Shown here: positions 19,097 through 31,957 of the stretch, piece after piece
Numbering within the stretch: position 1 is the stretch's first letter
Layout of the letters: every line of letters starts with the position of its first letter
NCBI GenBank assembly: GCA_000827495.1
Contig: KN817530.1
Span: 366,446-430,445, forward strand
Source: Hypholoma sublateritium FD-334 SS-4
Taxonomy: Eukaryota; Basidiomycota; Agaricomycetes; Agaricales; Strophariaceae
Direction of reading: 5' to 3'
DNA length: 64,000 bases
Made by a program: the position numbers and the translations under genes
The notes under the pieces: model-generated
What the model was told of the DNA's origin: nothing
Database searches by the model: none
The model's input: only the letters and a program-made list of their open reading frames with translations

Positions 19097-20839
19097 TCAT
19101 GGTAGTGTGGTGATGAATCGTACCGCTTTGTAAAACTCAATTTGTCCATCGGCCAAGTTTCCTAACATTTCCTTCATCTCAGTCTCCTTGGAATATTGGA
19201 AGACTGCTTGCTCTCGTAGAGTTTCATCACTGAAAGCATCGGATGTTTCATGAGCTGTCGTTACAGCATCTTGAAGCTATGAAGAGAATATCAGTCCTAC
19301 AGAAGAGCTGGGAAGGTGGTTGGTCTGACCTCTTTGATTTTGGCATCTAGCTTTCGCATCTTCTCAACGCGACTACGATCGTCATCTGCACCACGGATGG
19401 CATCAACTCTATCTTTTAGGTAAGCCCCGAGACCGAGGCCCGTACTGCCTGCATGGCCGCTGATAACAGCAGCCAATCGATCTCTCTCTGAAGTGACGCC
19501 AGATAGGTAATCTGATAATTCTTCAAAGTCCAGCTGTTTCTGGTCGCGCAACTTTAGGACCGCTCGGTTGGCATGTGAGTAGGTTAATAGTGAATGGAGG
19601 TGTATTAGCAAAGGGTCGGTAGTTGTCTGCGTCTGTATAAAAGCCATTAGTGCAGGAGGTCAATGAATAAATAGATTCCGGACATACCGTGTGTCTCAGT
19701 AATGCAGAGAATTCAAGGAGCGTGTTGGAAAAGTGGTTTAGAGGATCCGTGATCCCTGACTCGAGGAAACCAAGCCCTTGGACAGCTACCGCGAGGTCGT
19801 GGTAGTCTCCAGTTAGATCTTCACCGGATTCAGGATTGCCATCTCATTCAGCCTCAGACCGAAACTGAATTTTATGGAGGGATGAAGAAACTTACCGCTT
19901 GTTCTGCCTCGGATACGAGTGAATAGCCGTTCGCTCACGTTGAGCCCTTCCTCGAATTTGTCTACATTCTCCCGCATGGTCAAGAATCTTTCGTCAGGCT
20001 TTCGAACGCGAGAGAACGCATTCAATAGCGCGTCCGAAATATTGTCTATGATGCCCTGCGAGTGTTCGTTGGTGGGCGGGTGAGCTACGTGCTGGTGCAT
20101 GTGGACATGCTAAGACTAGTGCTCAGTTATGAGAAGAGGATATGTAATATAGTAGTTGCACACCCATTCAGTCGACTCAAAGAATGCACGCAACAAAGTG
20201 CTTCTTTGGAGCGTTGGATGGCGAGACAGTCTTTCCAAGAAGCGGTGTAGCCTGGCATGAAGGTTATGAGAAATTCTATCCATAAAGTTCGAGTACCACG
20301 CACTCCAAACGCCGACGCTCCATGAATTCAGGACTGAATCGGTCACCGGTGACATATTCTGAAAGGACTGTCAGTATATAGCATAGTAGAAATGCTGGGC
20401 ACTATACCAAGGCGATGTTTGTCAGGGAGGGCGGGTACGACACACGCAGGGAAGTCGCGAACAAGATGGTCTCGCAGAAACACGAAGTCTTGGAAACGCC
20501 TTCTCGAGGATGGATTGGGGGTGGAGAATATTGGTAGGTTTGTCTACAATGCAATGAACACATGACAATATAGAAGAAATTCAGTGGCCTCAATACCTTC
20601 GCGGACACTAGGTATGATACATAGGCATCTTTGGTTTCTGCCAATTCCTTCACTGGATCGCGAACGGAAGTGAGTAGGTAGCCTTCCCACTTAGGCTGAA
20701 GGGGGTCTTCATTGGAGTCGAAGGTTGTCTGTCTAAAGCCCGGCCCTCTGGAAAGGATAGGTTCGTCGAATTCGTGTGGATGCGTGTTGGGGGATTCCCA
20801 TGTAACGCTGTCGAATACATCCTCGTCGTCGCCGAGCAT
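19097..20839 (-). CDS. SNX4: Sorting nexin-4 / Atg24 (PX-BAR)
   Basis: Snx4/Atg24 is a PI3P-binding PX-BAR protein in endosome-to-Golgi recycling and selective autophagy. The start at 20839 gives MLGDDEDVFDSVTWE. The PX domain begins VRDPVKELAETKDAYVSYLV, continues after an intron with SSRRRFQDFVFLRDHL and VPALPDKHRLEYVTGDRFSP, and ends after another intron with LHRFLERLSRHPTLQRS and FFESTEW. The RRF-x-DF and PPLPDK-type segments are the phosphoinositide-binding parts. The C-terminal half is the helical BAR region (for example SDYLSGVTSERDRLAAVISG) ending GQIEFYKAVRFITTLP at stop 19097-19099. About 490 residues over seven or eight exons. Start-to-start distance to the divergent Ptm1-like gene is 107 bp. 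Confidence 0.92.
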
Positions 20840-20946
20840 GATGTGCGGAGAGGTTGTGCAGAAAGGGCATTACATAACTGCCAAAGCACTTACTGCGCCT
20901 GGAAACCCAACAAGCATCAATAACTTCTCTCACCTCTACCATCGGT
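20840..20946. promoter_or_regulatory. 107-bp bidirectional region, SNX4 / Ptm1-like
   Basis: The start codons of two trafficking genes, SNX4 (20839, minus) and the Ptm1-like gene (20947, plus), face away from each other across 107 bp. Shared regulation is possible but not shown by the sequence. Confidence 0.45.
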
Positions 20947-23397
20947 ATGGCGCCCCCACGGTGGCCTCTCAGACCGTTTCTCTCTCTCCTTTTTCTCATA
21001 TCTCTTACCCTAATACAATCTTCTATTGCGTATGAAGTCCCAATTCTCGACACAGGTTTGCTTCACCTCCACGTTGCATCATTAGCCACGCTGACCACGG
21101 ATTCAGAATACTCACGGCAAATATGTAGCGGAATGTGGGGTGGTCCCTCTGCCTACATAAATGGTATGTTATCCGGATGACAATAGATGCTTTCTTATTG
21201 ACTTTCTTGCAGTCACCTTCGATGCTGCTTCGCAAGGCAACCTTGCCATGGTCATATACGAATGGGCGGATGTGCAATACCTAGGCAAGGAAACAACCAC
21301 AAATTCAGACGAGGACTTGCCCGTGAGTCATGGGCCATGATTTTCGACGCGTACTGTTTCAATGTATGACACATAGCAGAAGACATATATTTGCACGTCA
21401 AGTGCCGTAGCGTCCGGTTACTGCGCATCCAAACAACTGGGTCAATTCATCGTTGATCTCCCAACCGGAAAACCTGCGAATTCTACTAGTATCTGGTCCG
21501 CTCGCATTACGCTGCCGGCAAACAGGACAGTATCTCCCTCTTCTTCGTCCTTTTGGAACAACCCGGAAGGCAATCCAACACCACCGAATAACACTGGCGC
21601 AACGCCCTGGCGCCGAAACGCAAATATCTTTGCTCTGCATGAACGCCAGCTCACCAAAATCTCCTCAAATGGAATACTAGATTACACTCAACCCATTCAT
21701 TATCCTGTGGACAAAACAGGATTTTATTGTGTTGGTGTGTTCATTTCATTGCTCAGAGTAATCAGTCACTCATAAGATTTTAGCCGCTGTTCCTTTTACC
21801 CTAGAAGAGAATTCACGACGAGCCCAAACTGATGTTCCTTACCATCCATCGTACAAGGGTTCCGTTCTCTTCAAAAACACATTTGACGGCCAACTTGCTG
21901 CCACTGATTATCCCAAAGTCCATGTAGGCTTCTATAGAACCCATTTCCATCATTTATCCCTCCTGACAGAAGGCCTGTAGTTCTACTTCTCGATGTTCGT
22001 TATATACGCTGGTTTTGCTCTGGCATGGGCGTGGCTGTGTTATCGTCATATGCATGAGCTGCTACCAATCCAAGTGAGCATCTCTAATCTTATATGCCCT
22101 CATTGAACCTTTTCTGAGTGTCCGCACAGTATTACCTCTCTGGGTTAGTCGGGCTTTTGGTGATTGAGATGTTCGCAAATTGGGGTCAGTTTTTTTTGTT
22201 TTCCGAAATTCCAATGTGTCTCATATGGCTTAGTTTACTACCGCTACCTTAACGCTCATGGAAAGGGCACTGCTTCCACAATCTTTCTCATTGTTGGCAA
22301 GTATCTTTCTCCTTAAATGTTCTCTAACTAATCGCACACTACAGTGGCCATTCTGGATGCTGGACGCAACTCTATGTCTTTCTTCATGCTTCTCGTTGTA
22401 GCATTGGGATTGAGTGTGGTTCGCGAGTCCCTTGGCCGGACAATGTTGAAATGCCAAGCATTAGCAGGTGCTCATTTTGTGTTTGGAAGTGTGTCTCTCT
22501 TTTCTACGAAAGCAATTATTCTGCTGATATATTTGCCGTTTGTGTAGTTTTATATGCCATAGGCATAGTTGAACTCCAACTAGAGTCAACTTCCGCATTA
22601 ATCCTCTTGATCTTCATTATTCCTCTTGCATTTACTCTCAGCGGCTTCCTTTTGTGGATCATGCATTCGTTGAATGGTATGCAAATAGATTCATGTGTAC
22701 ATCTCGCGACCTTTCTGACATCATTCAAAAGCGACAATCGCACATCTGCGAGCGAGGAAACAACGCTACAAACTCAAGATGTTTGAAAGACTCTATTATA
22801 TCCTTTTGTTAGCGGTCCTTGTCATTCTAATTTTCTTCGTTGTGTCTACGATGTCATTCTCGGGAAGACTTGCAGAAGGTACAGTTTTTTCTTCTCCTAT
22901 AAACTAAACTTATTAAGTGGGAATCCCAGATTATTCTGCAAGAACCTGGCGCTACCGCTGGTGGCTACTCGATGGTTATCTTTCTCTCTTATACCTTGCA
23001 GGGTTTGTCAGTATTGCATGGTTATGGCGTCCCAGTGCCAATAACAGAAGATAAGTCGTTGTGCCACACTACTTTTTCATGGGTTTTGATCCTGTTTTTT
23101 TTTTTTACATTGTCTATGTCCGATGAAATTGCTCAGGACGAGGAAGATGCCGAGGACTACGATCTAGAAGCCATGCAAAACCGGTCTCAAATGCGCGACG
23201 AGGAAGATGACGATGATGCCGCTACGCTCGTCGGAGGAAGGCACGGTAATCCAAGTGGCCTTCAAGAGGAGGTGGTCTTCGAAATTGGCGATGAAGATGA
23301 TGACGAAGATGATAACAACAAAAAACGGAAACCTGAGCGACTCTCGGGGGAAAATCACCGAGGGCATGAAGAACGACAAGGTCTTATGGCGGACTAG
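20947..23397 (+). CDS. Ptm1/TMEM87-like lung-seven-transmembrane (GOST) protein
   Basis: Members of this family sit in the Golgi/endosomal membrane and are implicated in retrograde traffic; fungal Ptm1 is the best-known relative. A signal peptide is clear (MAPPRWPLRPFLSLLFLISL). The lumenal domain includes YSRQICSGMWGGPSAYIN and several N-glycosylation sequons. Seven membrane segments follow, including FYFSMFVIYAGFALAWAWLC, YYLSGLVGLLVIEMFANW, SSALILLIFIIPLAFTLSG-type helices and a last one near YLSLLYLAGFVSIAWLWRP (partly in an intron-split reading). The cytosolic tail is strongly acidic (runs of Asp/Glu at about 23200-23320). The stop is at 23395-23397. About 600 residues and a dozen exons. 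It is convergent with RPB2, whose stop is 87 bp away. Confidence 0.87.
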
Positions 23398-23483
23398 CCA
23401 TTCTTTCACGGGGTCATCCTGGAAGATCATATGTAAATTATTAGCAATACATTCACAAAGAGTACAATGAAGTAATAGCAAGT

Positions 23484-26400
23484 CTAGTCCCTAATACGGC
23501 CAGAAGATACCGTGTATAACCGAGGTGCAATATTCATACTTTGTAACTCCTACGTAGAAGGATTAGCAGCGATTAGTCGCATATAGCAAGCAAGGACGTA
23601 CCTGGAAGAGTAACTTGGCTGCATAGGGTATATACAGCTGAGAACAGGCAGTTTTGTTCTTGCAAGCACGACACTAGGATGTTTTGATTAACACAAGAAT
23701 TTCAAAAATCGACATTCAAAAGTCTTACTTCGAAACTTTGCTTTTTCTATTGAATAGACAAGCGGTTAGATAACGAGGGGCATAGTATATATAGTAACGT
23801 ACAAGATTTGCAATAGCAGTCAATCCACATCTGAACGTAGGGTTAGTCGTTGTCGCAAACTTACTGGAAAATACGCACATATCGCAAACGTGCAGTCGGT
23901 AAGCATCACTGGCTTCGAAGAGACGCTCCTTCAAAAAGCCGGCGATACCATGGGATATCATACAATCGCGCTCCATCTCTCCGAAACGAAGGCCACCGTC
24001 ACGACTTCTACCCTCGACGGGCTGTCGAGTGAGGATCTGAACAGGACCACGAGCACGAGAATGGATCTTGTCGTCCACCATGTGCTTGAGCCGTTGGTAA
24101 TACGTTGGTCCAAGATATACCTGCGCTTGTAGCTTCCGCCCAGTGTGGCCATGGTACATTACTTCCAGGCCTCGAGACTGGTATCCCTTCTGCCGCAAGA
24201 AAGTGGAAACGGACTCGACAGTAAGGTCCGTGAATGGCGTTGCATCACCTTCGTTACCAATAAGAGTAGCGACCTTTGAGAGGAGACACTCGACCAAATG
24301 ACCGATAGTCATACGGGAGGGAATGGCATGGGGATTAATGATGATGTCAGGAACGATACCTTCGCAGGTGAAAGGCATGTCTTCCTGGCGATAAGTAATA
24401 CCAATTGTACCCTTCTGACCGTGACGAGAGGCGAATTTGTCGCCGATTTGAGGAATACGTGTTGACCTGACGCGGACTTTGACAAATTTCTGGCCATCGG
24501 AATTGGTTGTGATAATAACCTGATCGACGATTCCACTTTCTGTGCTCTTCAATGGTGTTGAAACGTCACGTCTTGTATGAGTTCGCGTGCGCTGTCCAAG
24601 TTCTTCGCTATCGGGAGGTATGGGGGCAGTCTTTCCGATAATGATATCTTCACCAGCAACACCAGTTCCAGGGGCAATGAGACCGTCATCCTCGAGTTTA
24701 TCGTAAGTGCCGTGCTTGAGTCGCAACGTATTGTCTCGTGTAGGTTTCTCGAAGCTCTCGAGTTGTTGGATCCCTGATTTCTTCTCGAGATCCATGTAAC
24801 TCCTGTAGTAGATACTTCGGAATAGACCACGGTCTATAGAGCTCTGATTCATGATGACGGAATCTTCTTGGTTGTAGCCACTATAGCACAAGATGGCAAC
24901 AATGGCATTTTGACCGGCAGGAAGTTCTCGGAATTTAAGGTATTCCATTGACCGTGTCGTTGCGAGAGGTTTCTGAGGATAATAGAGAATATTGGCCATA
25001 GTGTCCATACGAATCAAGAAATTAGTGAGGAATATTCCCATCGCTTGTTTGCCCATGGCAGATTGATATGTGTTACGAGGAGACTATGTAGGGATAAACA
25101 TCAGTCGACCCATCATGTAATGAACGGAAGTCAACTCACCTGGTTGTGATCAGGGAAAGGAATGATACTAGCACATATTCCAAGAATCATACTGGGATGA
25201 ATCTCACAATGCGTCCATGTGTGCGCATGTGTGCCAGCCTTCAGGCGGGCAGCAGGATCAAACTCTCCTTCGTTTGTCGGAGGTGCGACTCCGGCTTGTT
25301 GGAGCCGAGAATTTTCCAGATCTTCTGGAGTCATGGAAATCATGACAGTCTCTTCCTCCTCTGCATCCAACAACTCGACAACACCGCCTTTGATGAGATG
25401 TTCCCATTTGAACTCTTCTCCTTCTTCGTTGTAGCCGTCGCTGAGCCATCTGATATGCTTCTTTTGTAGGGCAAGCTGTTGATTTTCAACAATGAACAAC
25501 GGTCGGCAAACTCGTCCAGCATCCGTATATAGACGCAGTTCCTTTTCACGAATATCTCGTACGACGGATACTTCGGGACTAATGTCATCTCTCCGCCTCA
25601 GCTTCTTCAGGGTTTTCACCAGATTGGCCGCATCACGATGCACACCCATCCAGACACCATTGACGAAGACCTTAGTGCAAGGAGTTGACGAATGTGCGTT
25701 TTCTTCCAAGGATTCTAGACCCCATTCCTCCAAGAACTCGATAACCGGCGCTGAGAGAGAGCCCACAGAAATACATGACATCAATGCCAAATTCTTGACA
25801 AGACCACATGCCTGACCCTCGGGGGTTTCAGCAGGACACACCATTCCCCAATGAGTGTTATGCAGTTGCCTAGGCTTTGCGATTTTGCCTTCGCGTCCAA
25901 GTGGAGTATTGCAGCGACGCAAATGTGACAAAGTTGATGCATACGTGTAACGATTGAGCACCTGGGAGACACCTGCTTTTGAAGACATGGACTTCTTCTG
26001 ATCACCCCAATTACCGGTGGCCAGAGAATATTTGAGACCATTTGTAATCGTTTGGTGTTTGACAGCAAGAGCAAGATTGAACTCTTTATGTGTCTCAACA
26101 CACTGAATGAAATTAAGGATATGAAAATAGATGGCTAAGAGTAAAATTCCGAACCTTTTGAAGATAACGGTATACATCTTTCGTCAACTTCCTGAACAAC
26201 ATACGGAAAAGATTGGCAAGCAAGGGACCAGCAAGATCAAGGCGCTTCTTTCCGAAATGATCACGGTCATCCAGTTCGCGACGTTCCAGGGCAGCAAGAA
26301 GAAGTCGATGGATCATGTAGCCAAAGAAATATGCTTTCTTTGACTCGGATCCTTCGCCCATTGAGACGTGAGGCAGCATTTCTTTTTGCAATATTTCTTG

Positions 26401-27634
26401 AGCGTATCGGATACGACGCTCGCGAGACAGGCCGGTAGTTGTTCCACGATTTCCAATGAAATCCAGGGCTACTTCTCGGTCTTGAATGACGAAGCCATCG
26501 TCAATACATGGCTTCAACATTTCCAGCATTTGGGTGTCTTGCATATCATAACAGATATGTTCCAGAATATCACGATCGGAGATGACACCCAGAGCACGGA
26601 AAACCACCCATATAGGTATGTCAACCTTTATATAGGGGATAGTCGCCTTCATGACGTTGCCCAGCTATCGAGAGATAATCAGAAATTGTCGCACTCGTCA
26701 GGCTCACGGAACCTCACCGAACGTTCTTGATTCCGGTGGAACATTTTGACTTGGAATTGACTGATAGTCTTTCCACCTCGCTCGACTGCACTACGAATCT
26801 CAGCGAGGAAGTTGATTGGTGAAGGTTGGGCTTTGGCAAAAACGTAGACATGATTCGTAGCCATGCGTTCTTGGGCAATAAGCACTTTTTCCGAGCCATT
26901 AATGATGAAGTAGCCTCCAGAATCGTAGGGACATTCATTAAGATCGTACAGATCCTGATCTTGTAGTCCACGCAAGATGCAGAACGTTGACCGCAGCATA
27001 ATGGGAACCTTTCCAAAAGGTTGGATAATTGAGCAGGCTCTGATGAGCAACGATACACACCTTTCCTATCCACACTTTTGTCGGCGCATCCGATGCTTCG
27101 TCATGCTCTGCCTCCCATGCAATATCTCCCGGCATTCCATCTGGATCCTCGCGCCCGACAAGGACTTTCTTCGTCATCTCGATGTATAACGGTGCGGAAT
27201 ATGTGAGATTGCGCAGTCGAGCTTCTTGAGGAAATACGGGAACAACTGAACCATCCGTCTCCGTGACTGTTGGGCGCGAGAGGAAAATCTGGCCGAACTT
27301 TATTTCGTAGCGGCGAGTCATGTCTGTGTCATGGCCAGTGTGTTGGTCTGCCTGATCCAAAATAAGATCAGAGTTTTCGTCCACAAGTTCTTGCATAGTG
27401 TTTTGCACGAATTCATCGAAGGAGTCAAGTTGCTGACGGACAAGGCCTTTTTGGTCGAAAAAGCTCGAGATGACGGCCCAGCAATCCTCTTGCGTTATCT
27501 CCTCGTAACTGTCCTCGTCTTCTTCCATATTGTACGCGGCCTCATCATAGTATGTGTCCTGCGTTCCATTAGGATCTCCTAGCACGTTAAGTTAGATGCA
27601 TTACTGTGAAAGTGTGGAAATTACCTTGACTCAT
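23484..27634 (-). CDS. RPB2: RNA polymerase II second-largest subunit Rpb2
   Basis: Rpb2 forms half of the polymerase II active-site cleft. Translation starts at 27634 with a short exon (MSQG) before an intron that ends at 27586. Recognisable blocks in order are [138 protein letters not shown] and [17 protein letters not shown]. The C-terminal zinc ribbon (HVCDICGL ... ECRACKNK) is spread over small exons: 23803-23830 (28 nt), 23729-23746 (18 nt) and a following one, before the last exon ending [16 protein letters not shown] at 23484. The length is close to the usual 1,220 residues. All four zinc cysteines are present. Confidence 0.97.
23729..23746 (-). other. RPB2: 18-nt microexon in RPB2 zinc ribbon
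   Basis: The exon encodes KKQSFE and is flanked by AG (23747-23748, as CT on plus) and a GTAAGA donor. Joining it gives ANL-KKQSFE-CRACKNK, matching the Rpb2 zinc-ribbon spacing. The upstream exon (23803-23830) is only 28 nt. Confidence 0.85.
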
Positions 27635-28091
27635 AACGTCGACAGAAGTCCAAATAATCTGATAATACGGTGCTAAATGGTATGAATTTACCCACTAGCA
27701 AGTCACCGAAAGCTCGAAGAGTTCAGATAACTAGAAAGCGGCGATACCGCGAGAGAGCGTGGTGGTCTAAACAGTTAGCAGGTGAGCTAATGGGCAAGTT
27801 ACCAAAGGTTATTTGGCTCTGTTGTACGGCAGAAATAACGTGATCCACCAACCTTGAAGTAAGTACTTTATCTTGACTTTATCAGAAGATTAGACCGGTG
27901 GCCGCTCTCTATAAGTATGAGCAATGCTCGACGGATGCTAAGTATCCTCCTATACAGGTCGGCTTCCGCCCTATCAGAAGATAATGAACTTGAAGTATCA
28001 CAAATTCCTGCAGATCTGGCTATCTCACCCAGAAAAGAGCCATAATTCTGAAAGTGTTGAAATCGACGGAATATGGATAAATAAACTACTT
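27635..28091. other. intergenic region, RPB2 promoter / P450 3' region
   Basis: This 457-bp region separates two minus-strand genes and should contain the RPB2 promoter. No coding frame or repeat stands out. Confidence 0.5.
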
Positions 28092-30187
28092 TTACGTCCT
28101 CCCTATCCCTCCATTACCTTCCCCTTTGCTTCTTTTAATAAAGATTTTAGCTTCGAGATCAGGAAAACAGTTCATATCTACTATTATATTCGGTGGCCTT
28201 TTTCTATCCTCGAACTTGACCTCGTAATGCAGCACCACATGAGCAAGCATCGTCTTCAACACGATTGCTGCAAAGAAACGTCCAGGGCAAGCATGTTGGC
28301 CGATTCCCCAAGGTAGATACTCAGTAGTCGATGTGGTAAGATTGTATTGCACGGATCCGGTGCGGCTGGTAGAACAGTGGTGATGGACGCCCTTCTCATG
28401 GGAGGAGGAAAATCGTAATCTATCGAAGGTACCGGCAGACGGATACAAAGTATCATCATAGTGGCGAGCAGTAGCAGGAACTGCAATGAAGGTATTTTGA
28501 GGTATAGTTGTTCCATCAGAAAAAGTGAAAGGTTGCACAGCCTTGCGTATAGTGGGTACTAATGAATTATGAGATTGTCATTTCGCTACCAATTTTTAGG
28601 CGCTGTAACGGGTGATGACGCACATGTAAAAATCCCATTCATCCGCATTGATTCTTTGATAAAACTGTCCGCGATGTACATCTTATCTAGCGCATTCTTT
28701 GACCATCCTTCCCGAGCGACAAGATCTTTGATTTCCTGGCGCATAAATCCAGTGTCTGTTGAATTTGTCGCTAGATCATACAATATATGCCCAAATGCCT
28801 GTAATCAAGATTCAGAACGTCGTCTTTTGTGTTAACAGGAGAAAGCTTGTATATACCAATGCCAACGTATGTTTTGCAGTTGAATTGAGACTGAGGAGAG
28901 TCGATTCAACGCCTGTCATTCCCCCCACTATGACATTATGGATAACTTGGAACAGTACATCCCTCTATTGAATTCAAGCAATTATCAAAACTTGATTAAT
29001 TGTATTACTCACAGGTTTGTGATTGACATCGTTGATTGATACGTTTTCCTTTTCTTCGCGGATGTAGGCGGTCAATATTTTTTGTATTTGTTGTTCATCC
29101 TGCCTTGATCTACTAAACCACGACAGAAAACTTCAAAGGCCATTAAGGTATGAGCTTTGTGCTTGATTGAGTATAGGGCTTACTTTCCGAAAGATGTTGG
29201 GAGAAAGGCGAGAAACAAAGCCCTTTTGAAATCAAGTCCTTTTATCATGGAATTCAAGGAAAGTTGACTGTATCTCTTGTTCCGAGCTTTGATCTGTATA
29301 TCAGAGGAAGCAACATTTGAATATTACACCACTGAAACTTACCAAATTTCCTCCCGAAGAAGATACGATCAACCACTCTCGCTGTCAGAGGTACGACTAG
29401 ATCTCTGCCACAAATCTCTTTCCAGTCTGTATTCAAGAACAAGATGAGCCATTAATAAAGTCTGAGCATGTTTGACTCACCTTCAGAGGCAGATGACAGA
29501 ACAGAACTGTCTGTAGTGGCTGCTACCAACTCGTCCTTTATGTCCAGTGTTAGGAACGGTAGGTTCTGAGTGATATGCCTGGTCAGGAAGCTTTCTTGTT
29601 GCATATTGGGAGTTGTATGGTGTCTCAAAAGATATCTTGACATATCCGGCTGAGGGTGATATCATCATTGAGGAAAGAGCTTGGGAATGAACGTTGGGAA
29701 AGACACACCTGCGAGGCGGCGTCAATCGGTGCCAAGTCATCTTCCGAAGCCTTTCGTAATTCTTCAATATATTGTGTCCCAGCCACTATGACTAGCCATC
29801 GCTGCAAAGTTGCTAATTTGAAGAGATTTACTCTGTGCTTTGAAACAGTAAATTTCATGGAAGAACGCTGATGGATCAGAGGTTTGGTATCTGAACCGGT
29901 GAACACACCTTTTCGTATCCTTTCTGCACTAAAGCTGGCCCTTGAAAGAGAGCCCTCAGAGCGTCCAGGAAAGAAAGAATATATCCTTGATTGGCAGAAG
30001 ATGTGATGTGCCTGAGCTGGATTGGGAGCCATTGAGTACATATTCAGGTTGAACACACTTGGAACCAACTTGGAACACACTTACGTTTGGATGAGAACGC
30101 TCACTTTTCACTAAGGCGATATACAAGATGGCAACACCACAGACTATGAATATGAGGCTAGAACTTTCGTCTTCGCCATCTTCCATG
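28092..30187 (-). CDS. Cytochrome P450 monooxygenase (multi-intron, fungal)
   Basis: A microsomal-type P450 with an N-terminal membrane anchor (LIFIVCGVAILYIALVK) from ATG 30187. After intron 1, a P450-type segment reads GYILSFLDALRALFQGPALV and QKGYEK; then LQRWLVIVAGTQYIEELRKA. The C-helix-side region is GRDLVVPLTARVVDRIFFGR. The I helix reads NSTAKHTLALAFGHILYDLA, where fungal relatives have an AIHTT-type sequence; here it is AKHTL. The K-helix ExxR is in FIKESMRMNG. The heme-binding loop is YLPWGIGQHACPGRFFA with its cysteine intact. About ten introns are needed; no internal stop remains after splicing, so I read it as functional. The substrate and CYP family are unknown. It is divergent from the S-formylglutathione hydrolase gene. 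Confidence 0.88.
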
Positions 30188-30622
30188 GTACCGAGCGGGG
30201 GAAAAGAGCTAGAGAAAAGACAAGTGCCAGTTGAGTTGAAGTGAAGCGCAGTTGAGTAGTAAATCCGGTCCGGAGCCGGTGATCGACAATCGTTTCCGGG
30301 GTTAACCACAAATAAAGCTATAGATAAGATGGAAAGCTTATTTAGGGGCTGACCGATGGGAAGAAATAGTGCTTCTTCCAGTGCCATAACCTTCATGTAG
30401 GCTTTATTTTCTCTTATGATACGATAAGATCATCAGGTGAATGGTGTCTAGGCGCATTATATTTTTTCCGGTCCCCCATCTTCGCAGTCTACATCCTATC
30501 CAATTTCCACACGTGATGGGTGGGGTCAGATGGAATGGCCGAGGGCAATCTTTCGCCCTCTTCTCTCCTTCTCACCACCATAATCTCAGAAAGACACGGA
30601 TTTACAGACATCTCCAACCAGC
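30188..30622. promoter_or_regulatory. divergent intergenic region, P450 / S-formylglutathione hydrolase
   Basis: 435 bp between two divergent start codons, with pyrimidine-rich stretches before the plus-strand ATG (about 30550-30600). Both promoters must lie here. No other feature was recognised. Confidence 0.45.
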
Positions 30623-31835
30623 ATGTCCAACCAGCCCGCACTTGAAAAGGTGTCTTCCAACAGGGTGTTCGAAGGAGAGTTGACGAAGTACAAGTTTAAG
30701 GTGAACCTAAACTAATTGGACTACCAGGGTTTATCTACTGATCGCCAAACGCAGTCCGCCGTTCTTGGAGGACTTGATGCACATTTCAATTTATTTGTTC
30801 CTTTAATTGGAAACGACGCAAAGGTCCCGGTCCTTGTTTATCTTGCGGGTTTAACGTGTACAGAGGACACAGGGTACGTCCTCGCCTTGTCCGAAGCGCC
30901 AAGAAAGCCAAATTGTCCTACTCCAGAGCGCAGAAGGGCGGATTTTTCGGCGTGGCTGCGGCTCAAAACATTGCCATCTTGTTCCCAGACACTTCCCCAC
31001 GAGGCGCCGGAGTTCCAGGAGAAGACGCCGACTGGGACTTTGGTACCGGTGCCGGATTCTATCTCGATGCCACTAAGCCAGAATATTCCAAGCATTATAA
31101 CATGGCAACGCACATTACAGAAGAGCTGCCTCAGGTCATCACGGCTGCCGGTATACCGATAGTATGTCACCAAACCCGTAGTAGAGAACTTTGAGCACTT
31201 AGCAACTCTTATTACAGGATTTCACACGTCAATCGGTTTTTGGACACAGTATGGGTGGACATGGGGCCCTTACGCTCTATCTAGCATCCAAAACAAAGCA
31301 ATATCGGTCTGCATCTGCATTTGCCCCTATCTCTAACCCGACAAATTGCCCGTGGGGAGAAAAGGCATTTAATGGTTATTTGCAGGGCGGCACAACGGAA
31401 GCGCTGGAGAAATATGACGCAACAGCGCTTATTTCAAAGTCATCGGATCCCATTCACATATTGATTGACTATGTGAGTGATTAGAACCTGTTTCCATACG
31501 ATACCAGCAGCTCACTTCAGCAACTTGAAGGGAACTGGGGATAATTTCTACAAGCAAGGACAATTGCTTCCCGAGAACTTCTTAAAGGCTGCTCGAGAAA
31601 GCGGCTATGACGAATTTCAAGTACGCGTGAGAAGCCATGATTCTTACGATCATAGTTACTATTTTGTGAGCACCTTCATACTCCTTCGGTCTATAGAATA
31701 CCTACAAAACCGTACCAAGATATCTACATTTGCATCGGATCATGTTCATTGTGAGTAATTCCTTTCTTTTCCTTTCTTTGAGACATACCGCTATTGACCT
31801 TATTAACAGTTCACGCAAATTTTTTGAAGGCGTAA
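30623..31835 (+). CDS. S-formylglutathione hydrolase (esterase D)
   Basis: This alpha/beta-hydrolase cleaves S-formylglutathione to formate and glutathione, the last step of glutathione-dependent formaldehyde detoxification in the cytosol. The start is [20 protein letters not shown]. Family blocks are [29 protein letters not shown], and the nucleophile elbow [14 protein letters not shown] with its serine. The catalytic aspartate is probably in the IDYGTGDNFY region and the histidine in DHVHFHANF. The end is split: an intron after DHSYYF, a 31-nt exon (31720-31750, [10 protein letters not shown]), another intron, and a final piece ending FHANFLKA at TAA 31833-31835. About 285 residues, the usual size for the family. 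Confidence 0.95.
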
Positions 31836-31957
31836 AGGGTATTTTATGGAGTTATCGGACAAGAATTTATAACCATACATATACCTTGAACCTTTACTTT
31901 CTCTACGACGTGCAATTATCTAACGAAATACAAACCAGTTGAGAACCCATTGGAAGT

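Noticed and set aside
28092..31835. A secondary-metabolite cluster around the P450
   Set aside because: Its neighbours are housekeeping genes (RPB2, S-formylglutathione hydrolase, a checkpoint kinase) and the only other oxidoreductase is a dead fragment 8 kb away; no backbone synthase is present.
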